Counted from the first letter of the stretch, positions 18,802 to 27,538 are shown. The stretch is 64,000 nt of DNA from Boseongicola sp. (GCA_014075275.1 CP046179.1:691932-755931); one strand, 5' to 3'. Program-made: numbers and translations. The notes: generated by a model from the letters alone, not told the origin.

Positions 18802-19929
18802 ATGACTAACGGATCCGCCGTTGACCCCCACGGCCTGATGGAATTTTCGGTCGTTTTCACCGACCGGTCCCTGAACCACATGTCAGCAACTTTTCAGGGC
18901 GTGATGAATGACATCTCGTCGATGTTGAAAGAGGTCTACAACGCCAAGGCCACGGCCATTGTTCCCGGCGGCGGGACCTACGCGATGGAGGCCGTCGCGC
19001 GCCAGTTTGCCACCGATCAAAAGGCGCTTGTCATCCGCAACGGCTGGTTCTCCTACCGCTGGACCCAGATTTTCGACGCGGGCAACATCCCGGCCAGTGC
19101 CACGGTTTTGAAAGCGCGGCGCACCGGCAATCACCATCAGGCGCCCTTCGCCCCGGCGCCCATCGAAGACGTGTTGCGCACAATTGCAGAAGAACAGCCC
19201 GATGTGGTCTTCGCGCCCCATGTCGAAACCTCGTCCGGCATGCTGTTACCCGACGATTACATCAAAGCGGTCACCGATGCAGTGCACAGATATGGTGGTC
19301 TGTTCGTGCTGGATTGCATCGCCTCGGGCACGATCTGGGTGGATATGGAGGCCACAGGCGTCGATGTCCTGATCTCGGCCCCGCAAAAAGGCTGGAGCGC
19401 GTCACCCGCCGCAGGTCTGGTTATGATGAACGACCGCGCCGTTGCGCGCCTTGGCGAAACCCAAAGCACCAGCTTTTCCTGCGACCTGGGCAAATGGCAC
19501 CAGATCATGCAGGCCTACGAGGGTGGCGGCCACGCCTATCACGCCACCATGCCGACCGACGCACTGGTGAAGTTTCGCGATGCCATGGCCGAAACCAAAG
19601 CACTTGGGTTTGACACCGTAAAGGCGCAACAGCTTGAACTTGGGTCGAAAATCCGCGCGCTCTTGGCCGACCATGGCATCAACAGCGTTGCCGCACCGGG
19701 ATACGAAGCCCCCGGCGTGGTCGTGTCCTACACCGATGATCCCGACATCCAGAATGGCTCGAAATTCTCGGCGCAAGGCATGCAGATCGCCGCCGGGGTG
19801 CTATTGCAATGCGATGAACCGGCTGACTTCCGCACCTTTCGTTTGGGTCTGTTCGGCCTCGACAAATTGGGTGATGTCGACGGAGCCGTTTCAAAGGTGC
19901 GCGCCGCCATGAACGCGGTTGCGGAATAA
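18802..19929 (+). CDS. class V aminotransferase (serine-pyruvate/alanine-glyoxylate type)
   Basis: A 375-residue fold-type I PLP enzyme. The Schiff-base lysine lies in SAPQKGWSASPAAGLVMM and the PLP-aspartate in LFVLDCIASGT. An N-terminal VPGGGTYAMEAVARQ is the phosphate-binding Gly-rich turn of this subgroup. The ATG at 18802 has GGAG ten bases upstream; the 73 extra in-frame residues upstream overlap the previous gene and look non-coding. The exact amino donor and acceptor are not clear. Confidence 0.9.
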   Translation: MTNGSAVDPHGLMEFSVVFTDRSLNHMSATFQGVMNDISSMLKEVYNAKATAIVPGGGTYAMEAVARQFATDQKALVIRNGWFSYRWTQIFDAGNIPASATVLKARRTGNHHQAPFAPAPIEDVLRTIAEEQPDVVFAPHVETSSGMLLPDDYIKAVTDAVHRYGGLFVLDCIASGTIWVDMEATGVDVLISAPQKGWSASPAAGLVMMNDRAVARLGETQSTSFSCDLGKWHQIMQAYEGGGHAYHATMPTDALVKFRDAMAETKALGFDTVKAQQLELGSKIRALLADHGINSVAAPGYEAPGVVVSYTDDPDIQNGSKFSAQGMQIAAGVLLQCDEPADFRTFRLGLFGLDKLGDVDGAVSKVRAAMNAVAE

Positions 19930-19944
19930 CCAGGGGAGAGAGAC

Positions 19945-20409
19945 ATGCATAAAGGACGCTGCGCCTGTGGTTCCGTCACCTACGAGATGACTTCGGGCCC
20001 CATGTTTGTACACAACTGCCACTGCACGGATTGTCAGCGACAATCCGGATCGGCCTATGTCGTAAACGCGATGATCGAACGCGACCGTCTGAATATTAGC
20101 GGCGCGCTTACAGATCACCTCGTTGAAACACCCAGCGGAAGTGGCCAAAAAATCTGCCGCTGCGCAGACTGTGGGGTTGCAATCTATAGCGCTTATCTCG
20201 TGCGGGGTGAAAAGCTGTCGTTCCTGCGGGTGGGAACATTGGACGACCCGAATGTCTGTCCGCCCGACGTGCAAATCTGGACCAGAAGCAAACAGGCATG
20301 GGTGACGCTGTCCAACGACATTCCGGCATTCGAGGAATACTACGATATGAAAGCACAGTGGCCGGTCGAAGCATGGGAGCGCCGCAAAGCATGCCTCTAC
20401 GGCGACTGA
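19945..20409 (+). CDS. GFA family zinc protein
   Basis: A 154-residue protein of the glutathione-dependent formaldehyde-activating (GFA/CENP-V) family. The zinc cysteines are visible as CACGSVTYE, NCHCTDCQRQSGS and CRCADCGVAIYS. Family members have mostly unproven activities, so formaldehyde chemistry should not be assumed. It follows the class V aminotransferase by 15 bases with a GGGGAGAGAGAC ribosome-binding site and is probably co-transcribed. Confidence 0.88.
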   Translation: MHKGRCACGSVTYEMTSGPMFVHNCHCTDCQRQSGSAYVVNAMIERDRLNISGALTDHLVETPSGSGQKICRCADCGVAIYSAYLVRGEKLSFLRVGTLDDPNVCPPDVQIWTRSKQAWVTLSNDIPAFEEYYDMKAQWPVEAWERRKACLYGD

Positions 20410-20457
20410 CATATGTCAGCGTTCATTATCGGCCCAAAAGTATCCTCGCCGAAGGCA

Positions 20458-20476
20458 TGGCGGGGGGACCCCGCCA
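20458..20476. terminator. hairpin between convergent genes
   Basis: TGGCGGGG and CCCCGCCA form an eight-base stem with a three-base loop between the convergent GFA and pirin genes. It lacks a T run, so a role in termination is only suggested by position. AAAAGTATCC just upstream resembles the core of the dispersed repeat. Confidence 0.4.
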
Positions 20477-20523
20477 CCCGGATTTCGTGTGGAAATCCGT
20501 CGTCGATTGATCTGAGTTTCAAT

Positions 20524-21429
20524 TCAAACCTTAATAAACGTCCCGTTCCTCAGATCCTGCATTGCCTGCAACAATTCTTCCCGCGTGTTCATCACAATCG
20601 GCCCATGCCACGCGACCGGTTCCTGCAAAGGCCGCCCCGAGATCAACAAAAACCGTATGCCTTCATCCCCCGACGTTACCGAAATCTCGTCCCCGGTATC
20701 GAACCGCACCAGAGTCCGGTTGCCGCTCATGTCGCGAATATTCAGCTCTTCGCCGCGAAATTCCTTCTCAACACGCACCCCAACCGGGGCGGACGCATCG
20801 CGGAAATTTCCTGATCCGGCAAAGACATAGGCGAAGGCGTTCGAATAGGCGTCCACCGGCAAAACCTTGCGCGTGTTCGGCGGGACTGACACGTCAACGA
20901 ACATCGGTTCCGCCGCCACGCCGTCGACCGGCCCGGATTTTCCCCAGAACGATCCTGTAATGATCCGCACCCTTGTGCCGTCATCGTCAATAACTTCAGG
21001 GATCTCTCCACCGGCAATGTCCTGATACCGCGGGTCCGTCAGCTTCAGCGCCTGCGGCAGGTTCGCCCAAAGTTGAAACCCGTGCATCTGACCCGCCGCG
21101 TTCCCGCGTGGCATCTCCTGATGCATAATCCCGGATCCGGCCGTCATCCACTGCACCGATCCGCGACCTAACACACCATTATTGCCCAAGGAATCCCCAT
21201 GGGCGACTTCGCCCTCTAACACATAAGTAATGGTCTCGATCCCCCGGTGGGGATGCCAGGGAAACCCCTTTTCGAAATACGCCGGATCGTCGTTACGGAA
21301 ATCATCCAGCAACAAAAACGGATCGCTTTCGCCGGGGTCGCCAAAGCCGAACACCCGGTGCAAATGCACGCCCGCACCTTCCAATGTGGGATTAGCGATT
21401 GAGGTTGATCTCACGGGTCGAAATGTCAT
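20524..21429 (-). CDS. pirin family protein
   Basis: A 301-residue bicupin. The metal site is visible as GFPWHPHRGIETITYVLEGEVAHGDS and MTAGSGIMHQEMP, with HGFQLWANLP following, all in the N-terminal cupin. Some pirins are quercetinases or redox regulators; no specific role can be claimed. AAGGAG precedes the ATG at 21429; a nine-codon longer in-frame start lacks such a site. Confidence 0.9.
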   Translation of the reverse strand: MTFRPVRSTSIANPTLEGAGVHLHRVFGFGDPGESDPFLLLDDFRNDDPAYFEKGFPWHPHRGIETITYVLEGEVAHGDSLGNNGVLGRGSVQWMTAGSGIMHQEMPRGNAAGQMHGFQLWANLPQALKLTDPRYQDIAGGEIPEVIDDDGTRVRIITGSFWGKSGPVDGVAAEPMFVDVSVPPNTRKVLPVDAYSNAFAYVFAGSGNFRDASAPVGVRVEKEFRGEELNIRDMSGNRTLVRFDTGDEISVTSGDEGIRFLLISGRPLQEPVAWHGPIVMNTREELLQAMQDLRNGTFIKV

Positions 21430-21527
21430 TTGGACGCTCCTTGACGGCTTCCCCAATCAAATAGAGCATCCGGCGCGATCATAAAGACCGCGCCCACGCA
21501 CAGAATATGTGTGGCAACCCAAACCGG

Positions 21528-22097
21528 TCAGGACGCCATTTCACCGCGCGCCAATGCCGCCACGCCCGTGCGCGCCACTTCTTCCAGCCCCAAAGGCCGC
21601 ATCAGATCGGCAAAAGCGTCAATCTTTTCAGGGGTTCCGGTGATTTCGAACACAAAACTTTTCAACGTCGAATCCACCACATTGGCGCGGAATATATCGG
21701 CCAAACGCAGCGCTTCAACCCGCTTGTCGCCGGTGCCCGTAACCTTGAACAGCCCCAGTTCCCGCTCAACGCTCGGGCCTTCCACGGACAGATCATGCAC
21801 TTCATGCACCGGCACAATGCGCCCCAGCTGAGCCTTGATCTGCTCAATCACCGACGGCGTGCCCGTGGTCACAATCGTGATCCGGCTGCGGTGCCCGGTG
21901 TGGTCAATCTCGGCCACGGTCAGGCTTTCGATGTTATATCCACGCCCCGAAAATAGTCCGATCACTCGCGCCAGAACTCCGGCTTCGTTGTCGACAACCA
22001 CCGCCAGTGTATGGCGTTCGATCTGTTCCGCATGGGGGTCGCGTAGGTCATAGGCCGAATGGCTGGAAGAGCCTTTTTTAATCTTTAGAGGTGCCAT
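21528..22097 (-). CDS. ilvH: acetolactate synthase small (regulatory) subunit
   Basis: A 189-residue regulatory subunit. The ACT domain HTLAVVVDNEAGVLARVIGLFSGRGYNIESLTVA carries the valine-feedback fold, and the C-terminal domain runs to RTGVAALARGE. It activates the large subunit and confers valine inhibition. It lies 49 bases downstream of ilvB on the same strand, in a gap holding a copy of the family repeat. Confidence 0.95.
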   Translation of the reverse strand: MAPLKIKKGSSSHSAYDLRDPHAEQIERHTLAVVVDNEAGVLARVIGLFSGRGYNIESLTVAEIDHTGHRSRITIVTTGTPSVIEQIKAQLGRIVPVHEVHDLSVEGPSVERELGLFKVTGTGDKRVEALRLADIFRANVVDSTLKSFVFEITGTPEKIDAFADLMRPLGLEEVARTGVAALARGEMAS

Positions 22098-22100
22098 GTC

Positions 22101-22147
22101 TTTTTCTTTCTATCGAAAAATACTCAAGGGGTGAGGGGCAGCGCCCC
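22101..22147. repeat. family intergenic repeat, copy B (between ilvB and ilvH)
   Basis: CGAAAAATACT followed by a GGGG block and the hairpin GGGGCAGCGCCCC (22135-22147) resembles the layout at 3816-3877. It lies inside the ilvBH operon, so the hairpin probably does not terminate fully. Confidence 0.5.
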
Positions 22148-23907
22148 TATACCATCACCGCGCCTTTTGACCCAATTGCGTCCTTGGTCGACGCTTCGCC
22201 CAACAGCATCGTGTTATGCGCCTCGCCCGATGGGATCATCGGGAAGCAGTTTTCGTGCTTTTCGACCAGACAATCGAAGATCACCGGGCCGTCGTGGTCC
22301 AACATCTCCATGATCGCATCGTCCAGATCTGCCGGATCGCTGCACAAAATACCCTTTGCGCCAAAGGCTTCCGCCAGTTTCACGAAATCGGGCAGGGCCT
22401 CGGACCAGCTTTGAGAGTACCGCTCGCCATGTAACAACTCCTGCCACTGGCGCACCATGCCAAGCCGTTCGTTGTTCAGGATGAACTGTTTCACTGGCAG
22501 ATTATACTGAACCGCCGTGCCCATTTCCTGCATGTTCATCAGCCACGACGCCTCACCAGCGACGTTAATCACCAACCCGTCAGGATGCGCCATTTGCACA
22601 CCCACGGACGAGGGGAAGCCATAGCCCATGGTCCCAAGTCCGCCCGAAGTCATCCAGCGGTTGGGATCATTAAAGTGCAGATATTGCGCCGCCCACATTT
22701 GATGCTGTCCAACTTCGGTGCAGATGAACCGGTTCGGATGGTCTTTGGTCAATGCCTCCAGCCGTGCCAGCGCATGCTGCGGGCGGATCACTTTGCCGGT
22801 CTGTTTGAACGCCAGACAATCAACTTCGCGCCATTCTTCAATCTGGCTCCACCACTTCTTCACCGACCCGCCATCGGTCTTGCGACCGCGCGATTTCCAG
22901 ATGCGCAGCATGTCTTCTAGAACATGTGCAACATCACCGATGATCGGCATGTCGACATGAATGACCTTATTGATCGACGAAGGATCAATATCGATATGCG
23001 CCTTCTTCGAGTTTGGGCTGAAGTCCTGCACCCGCCCGGTAATACGGTCGTCAAACCGCGCGCCGACGTTGATCATCAGATCACAGTCGTGCATCGCCAG
23101 ATTGGCCTCATAAAGCCCGTGCATCCCCAGCATGCCCAGCCAATTCTTGCCCGTCGCCGGATAGGCGCCCAGACCCATCAGGGTCGAGGTGATCGGAAAA
23201 CCGGTTGCATCCACAAGCTCGCGCAACAGCTGACTGGCGGCCGTGCCCGAGTTGATCACGCCGCCACCAGTATAGAAGATTGGCTTCTTGGCGGTCTCCA
23301 TTGCGACCACCAGTTCCGTGATCGTATTGATGTCGCCCTTTACCGGCGGATTGTAATAGCCGGTGTTGGCCGCTTTTGGCGCGACATAGGTGCCGTTGGC
23401 AAACTGCACATCCTTCGGAATGTCGACCAGAACAGGGCCGGGGCGACCCTTGGTGGCGACATGAAACGCCTGATGGATGGTGTCCGCCAGCTTGTCGGTC
23501 TCTTTCACCAGCCAGTTGTGCTTGGTGCAGGGCCGCGTGATGCCAACGGTATCGGCTTCCTGAAATGCGTCGTTGCCAATCATGAAGGTCGGAACTTGGC
23601 CGGTCAGAACGACAATCGGGATCGAATCCATCAGCGCATCGGTCAGTCCCGTAACCGCATTCGTGGCACCGGGGCCCGATGTCACCAGACAGACGCCGGG
23701 CTTGCCGGTTGAGCGTGCATAACCCTCAGCCGCATGAACCGCGCCTTGTTCGTGGCGCACCAGCACATGGCGAATGTGGTTTTGCTGAAAGATCTCGTCA
23801 TAGATCGGTAGGACAGCACCGCCGGGATAGCCAAATACTACGTCCACACCCTGATCTTTCAGGGCTTCTACAACCATTTTGGCGCCGGTCATTTTCGTCT
23901 TGCTCAT
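22147..23907 (-). CDS. ilvB: acetolactate synthase large (catalytic) subunit
   Basis: A 586-residue ThDP- and FAD-dependent enzyme forming acetolactate/acetohydroxybutyrate for Val, Leu and Ile. Visible are GYPGGAVLPIYDE, VRHEQGAVHAAEGYARSTGKPG with the catalytic glutamate, SGPGATNAVTGL and GGLGTMGYGFPSSVG. The ThDP metal-binding motif reads GEAS...NN where most homologues have GDG/GDA; the Glu keeps an acidic ligand. Expression is very probably set by the attenuator immediately upstream (23934-24032). Confidence 0.96.
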   Translation of the reverse strand: MSKTKMTGAKMVVEALKDQGVDVVFGYPGGAVLPIYDEIFQQNHIRHVLVRHEQGAVHAAEGYARSTGKPGVCLVTSGPGATNAVTGLTDALMDSIPIVVLTGQVPTFMIGNDAFQEADTVGITRPCTKHNWLVKETDKLADTIHQAFHVATKGRPGPVLVDIPKDVQFANGTYVAPKAANTGYYNPPVKGDINTITELVVAMETAKKPIFYTGGGVINSGTAASQLLRELVDATGFPITSTLMGLGAYPATGKNWLGMLGMHGLYEANLAMHDCDLMINVGARFDDRITGRVQDFSPNSKKAHIDIDPSSINKVIHVDMPIIGDVAHVLEDMLRIWKSRGRKTDGGSVKKWWSQIEEWREVDCLAFKQTGKVIRPQHALARLEALTKDHPNRFICTEVGQHQMWAAQYLHFNDPNRWMTSGGLGTMGYGFPSSVGVQMAHPDGLVINVAGEASWLMNMQEMGTAVQYNLPVKQFILNNERLGMVRQWQELLHGERYSQSWSEALPDFVKLAEAFGAKGILCSDPADLDDAIMEMLDHDGPVIFDCLVEKHENCFPMIPSGEAHNTMLLGEASTKDAIGSKGAVMV

Positions 23908-23933
23908 CGCGCTGTCTCCATCGTCTTGCGCAT

Positions 23934-23958
23934 AAAAAAACCCCCGATCATTCGAGGG
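23934..23958 (-). terminator. ilvB attenuator terminator
   Basis: On the minus strand CCCTCGA, loop ATGA, TCGGGGG (7 pairs, one G-T) is followed by seven T. Its 5' arm shares two bases with the alternative antiterminator stem, making the two mutually exclusive. Confidence 0.88.
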
Positions 23959-24001
23959 CGCATGGGATACCTATATGGTGTCCGTTACCGGCCCATGCGC
24001 C
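23957..24001 (-). promoter_or_regulatory. ilvB antiterminator hairpin
   Basis: GGCGCATGGG (24001-23992), lying inside the last leader-peptide codons, pairs perfectly over ten bases with CCCATGCGCC (23966-23957), which borders the terminator. A ribosome stalled on the Ile-Leu-Leu-Val-Val codons would leave the first arm free, form this stem and block the terminator. A ribosome reaching the leader stop would cover it. Confidence 0.82.
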
Positions 24002-24032
24002 ATTTTCTCACGACTAGTAGAATCCGGGTCAT
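23985..24032 (-). CDS. ilv leader peptide MTRILLVVRKWRMGR
   Basis: A 15-codon ORF with AGGAG six bases before its ATG. It encodes Ile-Leu-Leu-Val-Val at positions 4-8, all three branched-chain amino acids made by the downstream pathway, including two CTA codons that are rare in this GC-rich genome. Its position ahead of alternative hairpins is the classic arrangement for branched-chain attenuation. Confidence 0.88.
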   Translation of the reverse strand: MTRILLVVRKWRMGR

Positions 24033-24061
24033 CCGGGGGCTCCTGTCTTTTAGTGGCGGTG

Positions 24062-24089
24062 ACACTAACAGCGGTCACAGGGGCGTCAA
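24062..24089 (-). promoter_or_regulatory. probable sigma70 promoter of ilvBH
   Basis: TTGACG, 16-base spacer, TAGTGT on the minus strand, about 30 bases before the leader peptide start. A good -35 and a fair -10. Confidence 0.55.
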
Positions 24090-24279
24090 CAGGCAATTGC
24101 AGGAATTTCATGTCGCCGTTGCGTAAAAACCTTTGCATATCTTGCTGAAAATGCCCGTAGAAGGGAATTATCACGAATTCTAGGGCCGATTATCTGTGAT
24201 CAGACCAGAGGCATTTTGCCCGTGCGCCGGGAACTTTGCTGTCTTAGAGTGGGGCTTCCAGCGACAATCGACCGAAGAC

Positions 24280-25031
24280 ATGCCTCTGAAGACGACACAA
24301 CGAATTCTGCAACGCAGTGTTGCCGACAAACTGGGCCTGATCGCTGCTGGCGTGGCGTTCTATGCATTTCTGGCGGCTTTTCCGGCGATCGCCGCTCTGG
24401 TGGCGCTGGCGGGCTTGTTCACCGACCCCGATGCAGTGGTGCGCCAGCTCGAGAATGTGACCGAACTGATCCCCCAGCAGGCTGCACAGCTGCTGGTTGG
24501 TGAGGCAGCGAAAGTCGCCAGCGCGCCGGACCAAAGCTTGACGCTGACAGTTCTTTTCGGCTTGATCGTGGCGGTCTATTTGTCAACCCGTGCCGCTGCC
24601 AGTCTGATCCACGGGCTGAACGTGGCCCTGGGATTAAAGGAAAATCGTGGTTTCCTGCGCTATTGGCTGGTGGTGATTGGTCTAACGGTCGCGCTTTTGT
24701 TTGGCACCGTCGTTATGTTGGTGCTGATGGTGGGTCTGCCTACGGTCCTGGCATTCGTGCCGCTGTAACTGGAAACCGCGCGGGTTGTGCAAGTTCTGCG
24801 ATGGGTGGTCGTAACGACGGTCTTTCTTGGCGGATTGGCGGTAATTTATCGCTTTGGTCCGGCACACCGTTTGCGGCACTGGATCTGGGCAAGTCCGGGC
24901 ATAATCGTTGCTGCGCTCAGTTGGTACATCGTTTCGGCGGGGTGGTTGTACTGCTGACGTGGTTCTGGCTTTCGGCCTTTGTCATCCTGTTCGGCGCTTT
25001 AGTGGATGGCGAATTGGCGCCGTCGCAGTAA
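24280..25031 (+). pseudogene. decayed BrkB/YihY family membrane protein
   Basis: The 5' part encodes a normal YihY N-terminus (DKLGLIAAGVAFYAFLAAFPAIAAL, STRAAASLIHGLNVALGLKENRGF) with several membrane helices, then meets an in-frame TAA at 24766-24768. Translation past that stop continues the family (VIYRFGPAHRLRHWIWASPG) up to about 24930. The conserved end GGVVVLLTWFWLSAFVILFGA is then found in another frame, with the usual about 20-residue loop before it missing. So there are two independent lesions: a nonsense codon and a frame-shifting deletion. Start taken at ATG 24280. Confidence 0.8.
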
Positions 25032-25073
25032 ATGCGCGCGGGATTTGCCGGTTAGGAAAATCTCGTAGTGATA

Positions 25074-25904
25074 TTAACCGGTCGTCGGGCGAGTATCGGG
25101 AAGATTGATCCGCGAAACTTGTTCGGCAATTGGATCGGTCGACAGAGGATGGGTTTCAGAAGAGTATTTTTTAGGGTCACCGATGCTTTGCCACTGGCCC
25201 TGAAAGTAAACTTCCAGCGATGAAAACCGCGCCTTGTATCCCATCTTTTCGGATCCCGGCACCCAATAGCCAAGGTAGACATAGGGCAGATTGGCCTTCC
25301 GGGCGATCTCGATATGGTCAAGGATAACATGTGTGCCCAAACTCGAGGTAACCGCGTCCGGGCCATAGAAGCTGTAAACCATCGACAGTCCGTCATCGAG
25401 AACATCGGTTAGACAAACCGCCTTCAGCTCTTTCGCGCCATCCTCGTCAGTGCCGGTATATTCAATGACACGGCTGCGGATTGGCGTCTCTTCGATCATC
25501 GCGGCAAATTCGAAAATATCCATGTCAGCCATGCCGCCATCGGCGTGCCGACTGTCCAGATAAGCGCGGAACAGGGCGTATTGATCTTCGGTTGCCCAGG
25601 GGCTGGTCGCCTCGCGCACCAGGTCGGCGTTGCGGCGTTTGGCTTTTCTTTGGCTGCGTGAAGGTTCGAAATCTGCCACGCGAATTCGCGCAGACAGACA
25701 TGCAGAACATTCAGCACAGGAAGGTCGATAAAGGACGTTCTGAGAGCGCCGAAACCCTTGCTTTGACAGCGTATCGTTCAGCTTTTCGGCGTAATCACCC
25801 TGAAGTGCGGTGAACAACTTCCGCTCCATCCGACCTTCCAGATATGGGCAAGGCTGGGGCGCAGTCACATAAAACTGCGGGGCTATCGGAAGTGTGTGGC
25901 GCAT
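25074..25904 (-). CDS. bpt: aspartate/glutamate leucyltransferase (arginyl-tRNA-protein transferase family)
   Basis: A 276-residue N-end-rule aminoacyl-tRNA-protein transferase. The conserved cysteine cluster [15 protein letters not shown] and the C-terminal-domain [38 protein letters not shown] are unmistakable. Bacterial members of this branch attach Leu from Leu-tRNA to N-terminal Asp/Glu, directing proteins to ClpAP. Leucyl (Bpt) versus arginyl (Ate) specificity is inferred from lineage, not read from the sequence. Confidence 0.92.
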   Translation of the reverse strand: MRHTLPIAPQFYVTAPQPCPYLEGRMERKLFTALQGDYAEKLNDTLSKQGFRRSQNVLYRPSCAECSACLSARIRVADFEPSRSQRKAKRRNADLVREATSPWATEDQYALFRAYLDSRHADGGMADMDIFEFAAMIEETPIRSRVIEYTGTDEDGAKELKAVCLTDVLDDGLSMVYSFYGPDAVTSSLGTHVILDHIEIARKANLPYVYLGYWVPGSEKMGYKARFSSLEVYFQGQWQSIGDPKKYSSETHPLSTDPIAEQVSRINLPDTRPTTG

Positions 25905-25990
25905 GGGTGGATAGGCAACCTAACCGTGATCAACTGACCAACACGTTAACAATTGCCTGTCCACCCGCCAATACCCAATTCTGGCGAGGT

Positions 25991-26422
25991 TTATCTTGCG
26001 CGTTTATTCAGCATTACCGTGTTCAGAACCATATCTGTAAGGCCCTGACGGCGTTCGCTCATCAGCATCATGACAATGGAAACAAGCTGTAGCGGGAAGA
26101 TGGCCAGCGAAACGAAGTAACCTGCGACCTGCATGAATGCGGTGCTGCCATCGAATTTCGAGCCATCGTCGCGACGAAACTCCAACGAGAACAGGCGCAT
26201 GCCCAGCGTTGCCGAGTGACGGCTAAGTCCGATCCAGCGATAGAGGAAGCTGACGACTGCATAAAAGAACGGCAGGAAGAACAGGGCGGTAAATAGCGTG
26301 AAGACAGTCAATATAGCTGTCAGCGCTGAAATTATCACGACGTCAACCAACCACGCCATAAAGCGTTTGGAAACAACGTCTTCGTAAAAGTCCGGGTGCG
26401 TTTCGGGATGCGGCAATGTCAT
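25991..26422 (-). CDS. RDD family membrane protein
   Basis: A 143-residue RDD-domain protein with three to four hydrophobic segments (WLVDVVIISALTAILTVFTLF, FFLPFFYAVVSFLYRWIGL, AGYFVSLAIFPLQLVSIVMML). LGMRLFSLEFRRDDGS is the family core. Function unknown, possibly transport related. ATG at 26422 is preferred; a GTG ten codons upstream has no better ribosome site. Confidence 0.85.
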   Translation of the reverse strand: MTLPHPETHPDFYEDVVSKRFMAWLVDVVIISALTAILTVFTLFTALFFLPFFYAVVSFLYRWIGLSRHSATLGMRLFSLEFRRDDGSKFDGSTAFMQVAGYFVSLAIFPLQLVSIVMMLMSERRQGLTDMVLNTVMLNKRAR

Positions 26423-26530
26423 GGTGATTGGGCCTGAATATATGTGTGTCACGAAGTTTAGCGCCTTGATCGCTCGAGGTTAAGTAAAGGAATGGCGGCC
26501 CAAGGGAAGGGCTGCCACGTAAGAGGGATA

Positions 26531-26950
26531 TCAGGCGTCGACCGGTTCTTTGTCGGCTTCTGCCTGGCGGCGGTCACGGTCGGCCATGAACTGGTCGAAC
26601 TCGGCCTTGTCTTTTGCGTCACGCAAACGCTGCAAGAACTGTTCGAATGCGTCCTGTTCGTCTTCGAGGCGGCGCAGCATGTCCGACTTATAAGAGTCGA
26701 AAGCGTTGTTGCCCGAAGATTTGAAGGCGACGTGGGCGTGGCGGGTGCGTTTTGCGCAGGAACCTTTGAACATGCGTTTGCTCCAGATCATGTAAGCGAG
26801 AAGGGCCAGGCCAATCGGCCAGAAGATGATAAAGCCGAGAACCGTGGCAACGATCCACGCGCCTTTGCCGCGTTCATCAAGCCAGGATTCGCTGCGGCTT
26901 AGCCAGTTGCCACGCTCTGCAGGGGTGGCGTGAAGAGAGGCGGTTGTCAT
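26531..26950 (-). CDS. DUF2852 membrane protein
   Basis: A 139-residue protein with one or two adjoining membrane segments (GAWIVATVLGFIIFWPIGLALLAYMIW) followed by a charged, probably coiled-coil tail. It fits DUF2852, a family largely confined to Alphaproteobacteria with no known role. The ATG at 26950 has GGAGC nine bases ahead. Two matching dyads lie upstream (26983-27057), suggesting tight transcriptional control. Confidence 0.85.
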   Translation of the reverse strand: MTTASLHATPAERGNWLSRSESWLDERGKGAWIVATVLGFIIFWPIGLALLAYMIWSKRMFKGSCAKRTRHAHVAFKSSGNNAFDSYKSDMLRRLEDEQDAFEQFLQRLRDAKDKAEFDQFMADRDRRQAEADKEPVDA

Positions 26951-26982
26951 TTTGTAAGCTCCATTCCGTGGTTTCGTGTTAA

Positions 26983-27057
26983 TGTGAATGTCTTTCACAT
27001 CACCGATATCGGAGTAGATCACGGATAGTTCAAGAGAAAATGTGAAACTATTTTACA
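26983..27057. promoter_or_regulatory. paired TGTGAA-N5-TTYACA dyads before the DUF2852 gene
   Basis: TGTGAA-TGTCT-TTCACA at 26983-26999 and TGTGAA-ACTAT-TTTACA at 27041-27057 have the same 17-base symmetric layout, 58 bases centre to centre, in the control region of the minus-strand DUF2852 gene. They resemble operators for a dimeric regulator. The spacing is one base off the CRP/FNR pattern, and TGT-N11-ACA is one base short of the PpsR consensus, so no regulator is named. Confidence 0.5.
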
Positions 27058-27067
27058 TTAACCGAGT

Positions 27068-27538
27068 TTATGAAATAAAATCAGCGTCTTGCGCATCAGA
27101 AATATTTTGTAATTCACCTGGTTTTGCACCGAAATTATGCCGTGGCGTGCCCGCTGCAGCATAGATTCTGTCAAATTCAGTGAGTCGCGCGTCCCAAAAT
27201 GCCCTCGGTTTGGTCAGATGCCCAACTGGCGATACACCACCAATAGCGAAACCAGTGATCTTGCGAATGATCGCCGCATCCGCGCGCCCCAAAGGTTCGC
27301 CCGCAATGGTCGATGCCTTCGCGCTGTTTACCTGATGACTACCCGCAGTGATGAACAGATACAGCGCATCCGTTACCTCGCCCCGAAAGATGATCGACTT
27401 CGCAATCTGGTCGACCTCGCAACCGATCGCGCGCGCCGCGTCGATTGCCGTGCGCGTTTCGCCCGCCATCTCCAGCACGTCGACTTCAACCCCGGCGTCG
27501 GCCAAAGCCGCTTTTACTCGTTTCAGACTCTTGCTCAT
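27068..27538 (-). CDS. YbaK/EbsC family aminoacyl-tRNA deacylase-like protein
   Basis: A 156-residue YbaK-fold protein. The conserved lysine appears in DQIAKSIIFRGE, with AIGGVSPVGH and GTPRHNFGAKPGELQ in the expected places. Family members hydrolyse misacylated tRNA such as Cys-tRNA-Pro, or Ala-tRNA-Pro in relatives. Which one applies here is not resolved. Divergent from glnE with 80 bases between the starts. Confidence 0.88.
   Translation of the reverse strand: MSKSLKRVKAALADAGVEVDVLEMAGETRTAIDAARAIGCEVDQIAKSIIFRGEVTDALYLFITAGSHQVNSAKASTIAGEPLGRADAAIIRKITGFAIGGVSPVGHLTKPRAFWDARLTEFDRIYAAAGTPRHNFGAKPGELQNISDAQDADFIS

Noticed and set aside
26983-27057. CRP/FNR or PpsR binding sites
   Set aside because: CRP/FNR sites need a six-base spacer between TGTGA and TCACA, here seven; PpsR needs TGT-N12-ACA, here N11. 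Kept only as unnamed dyads.
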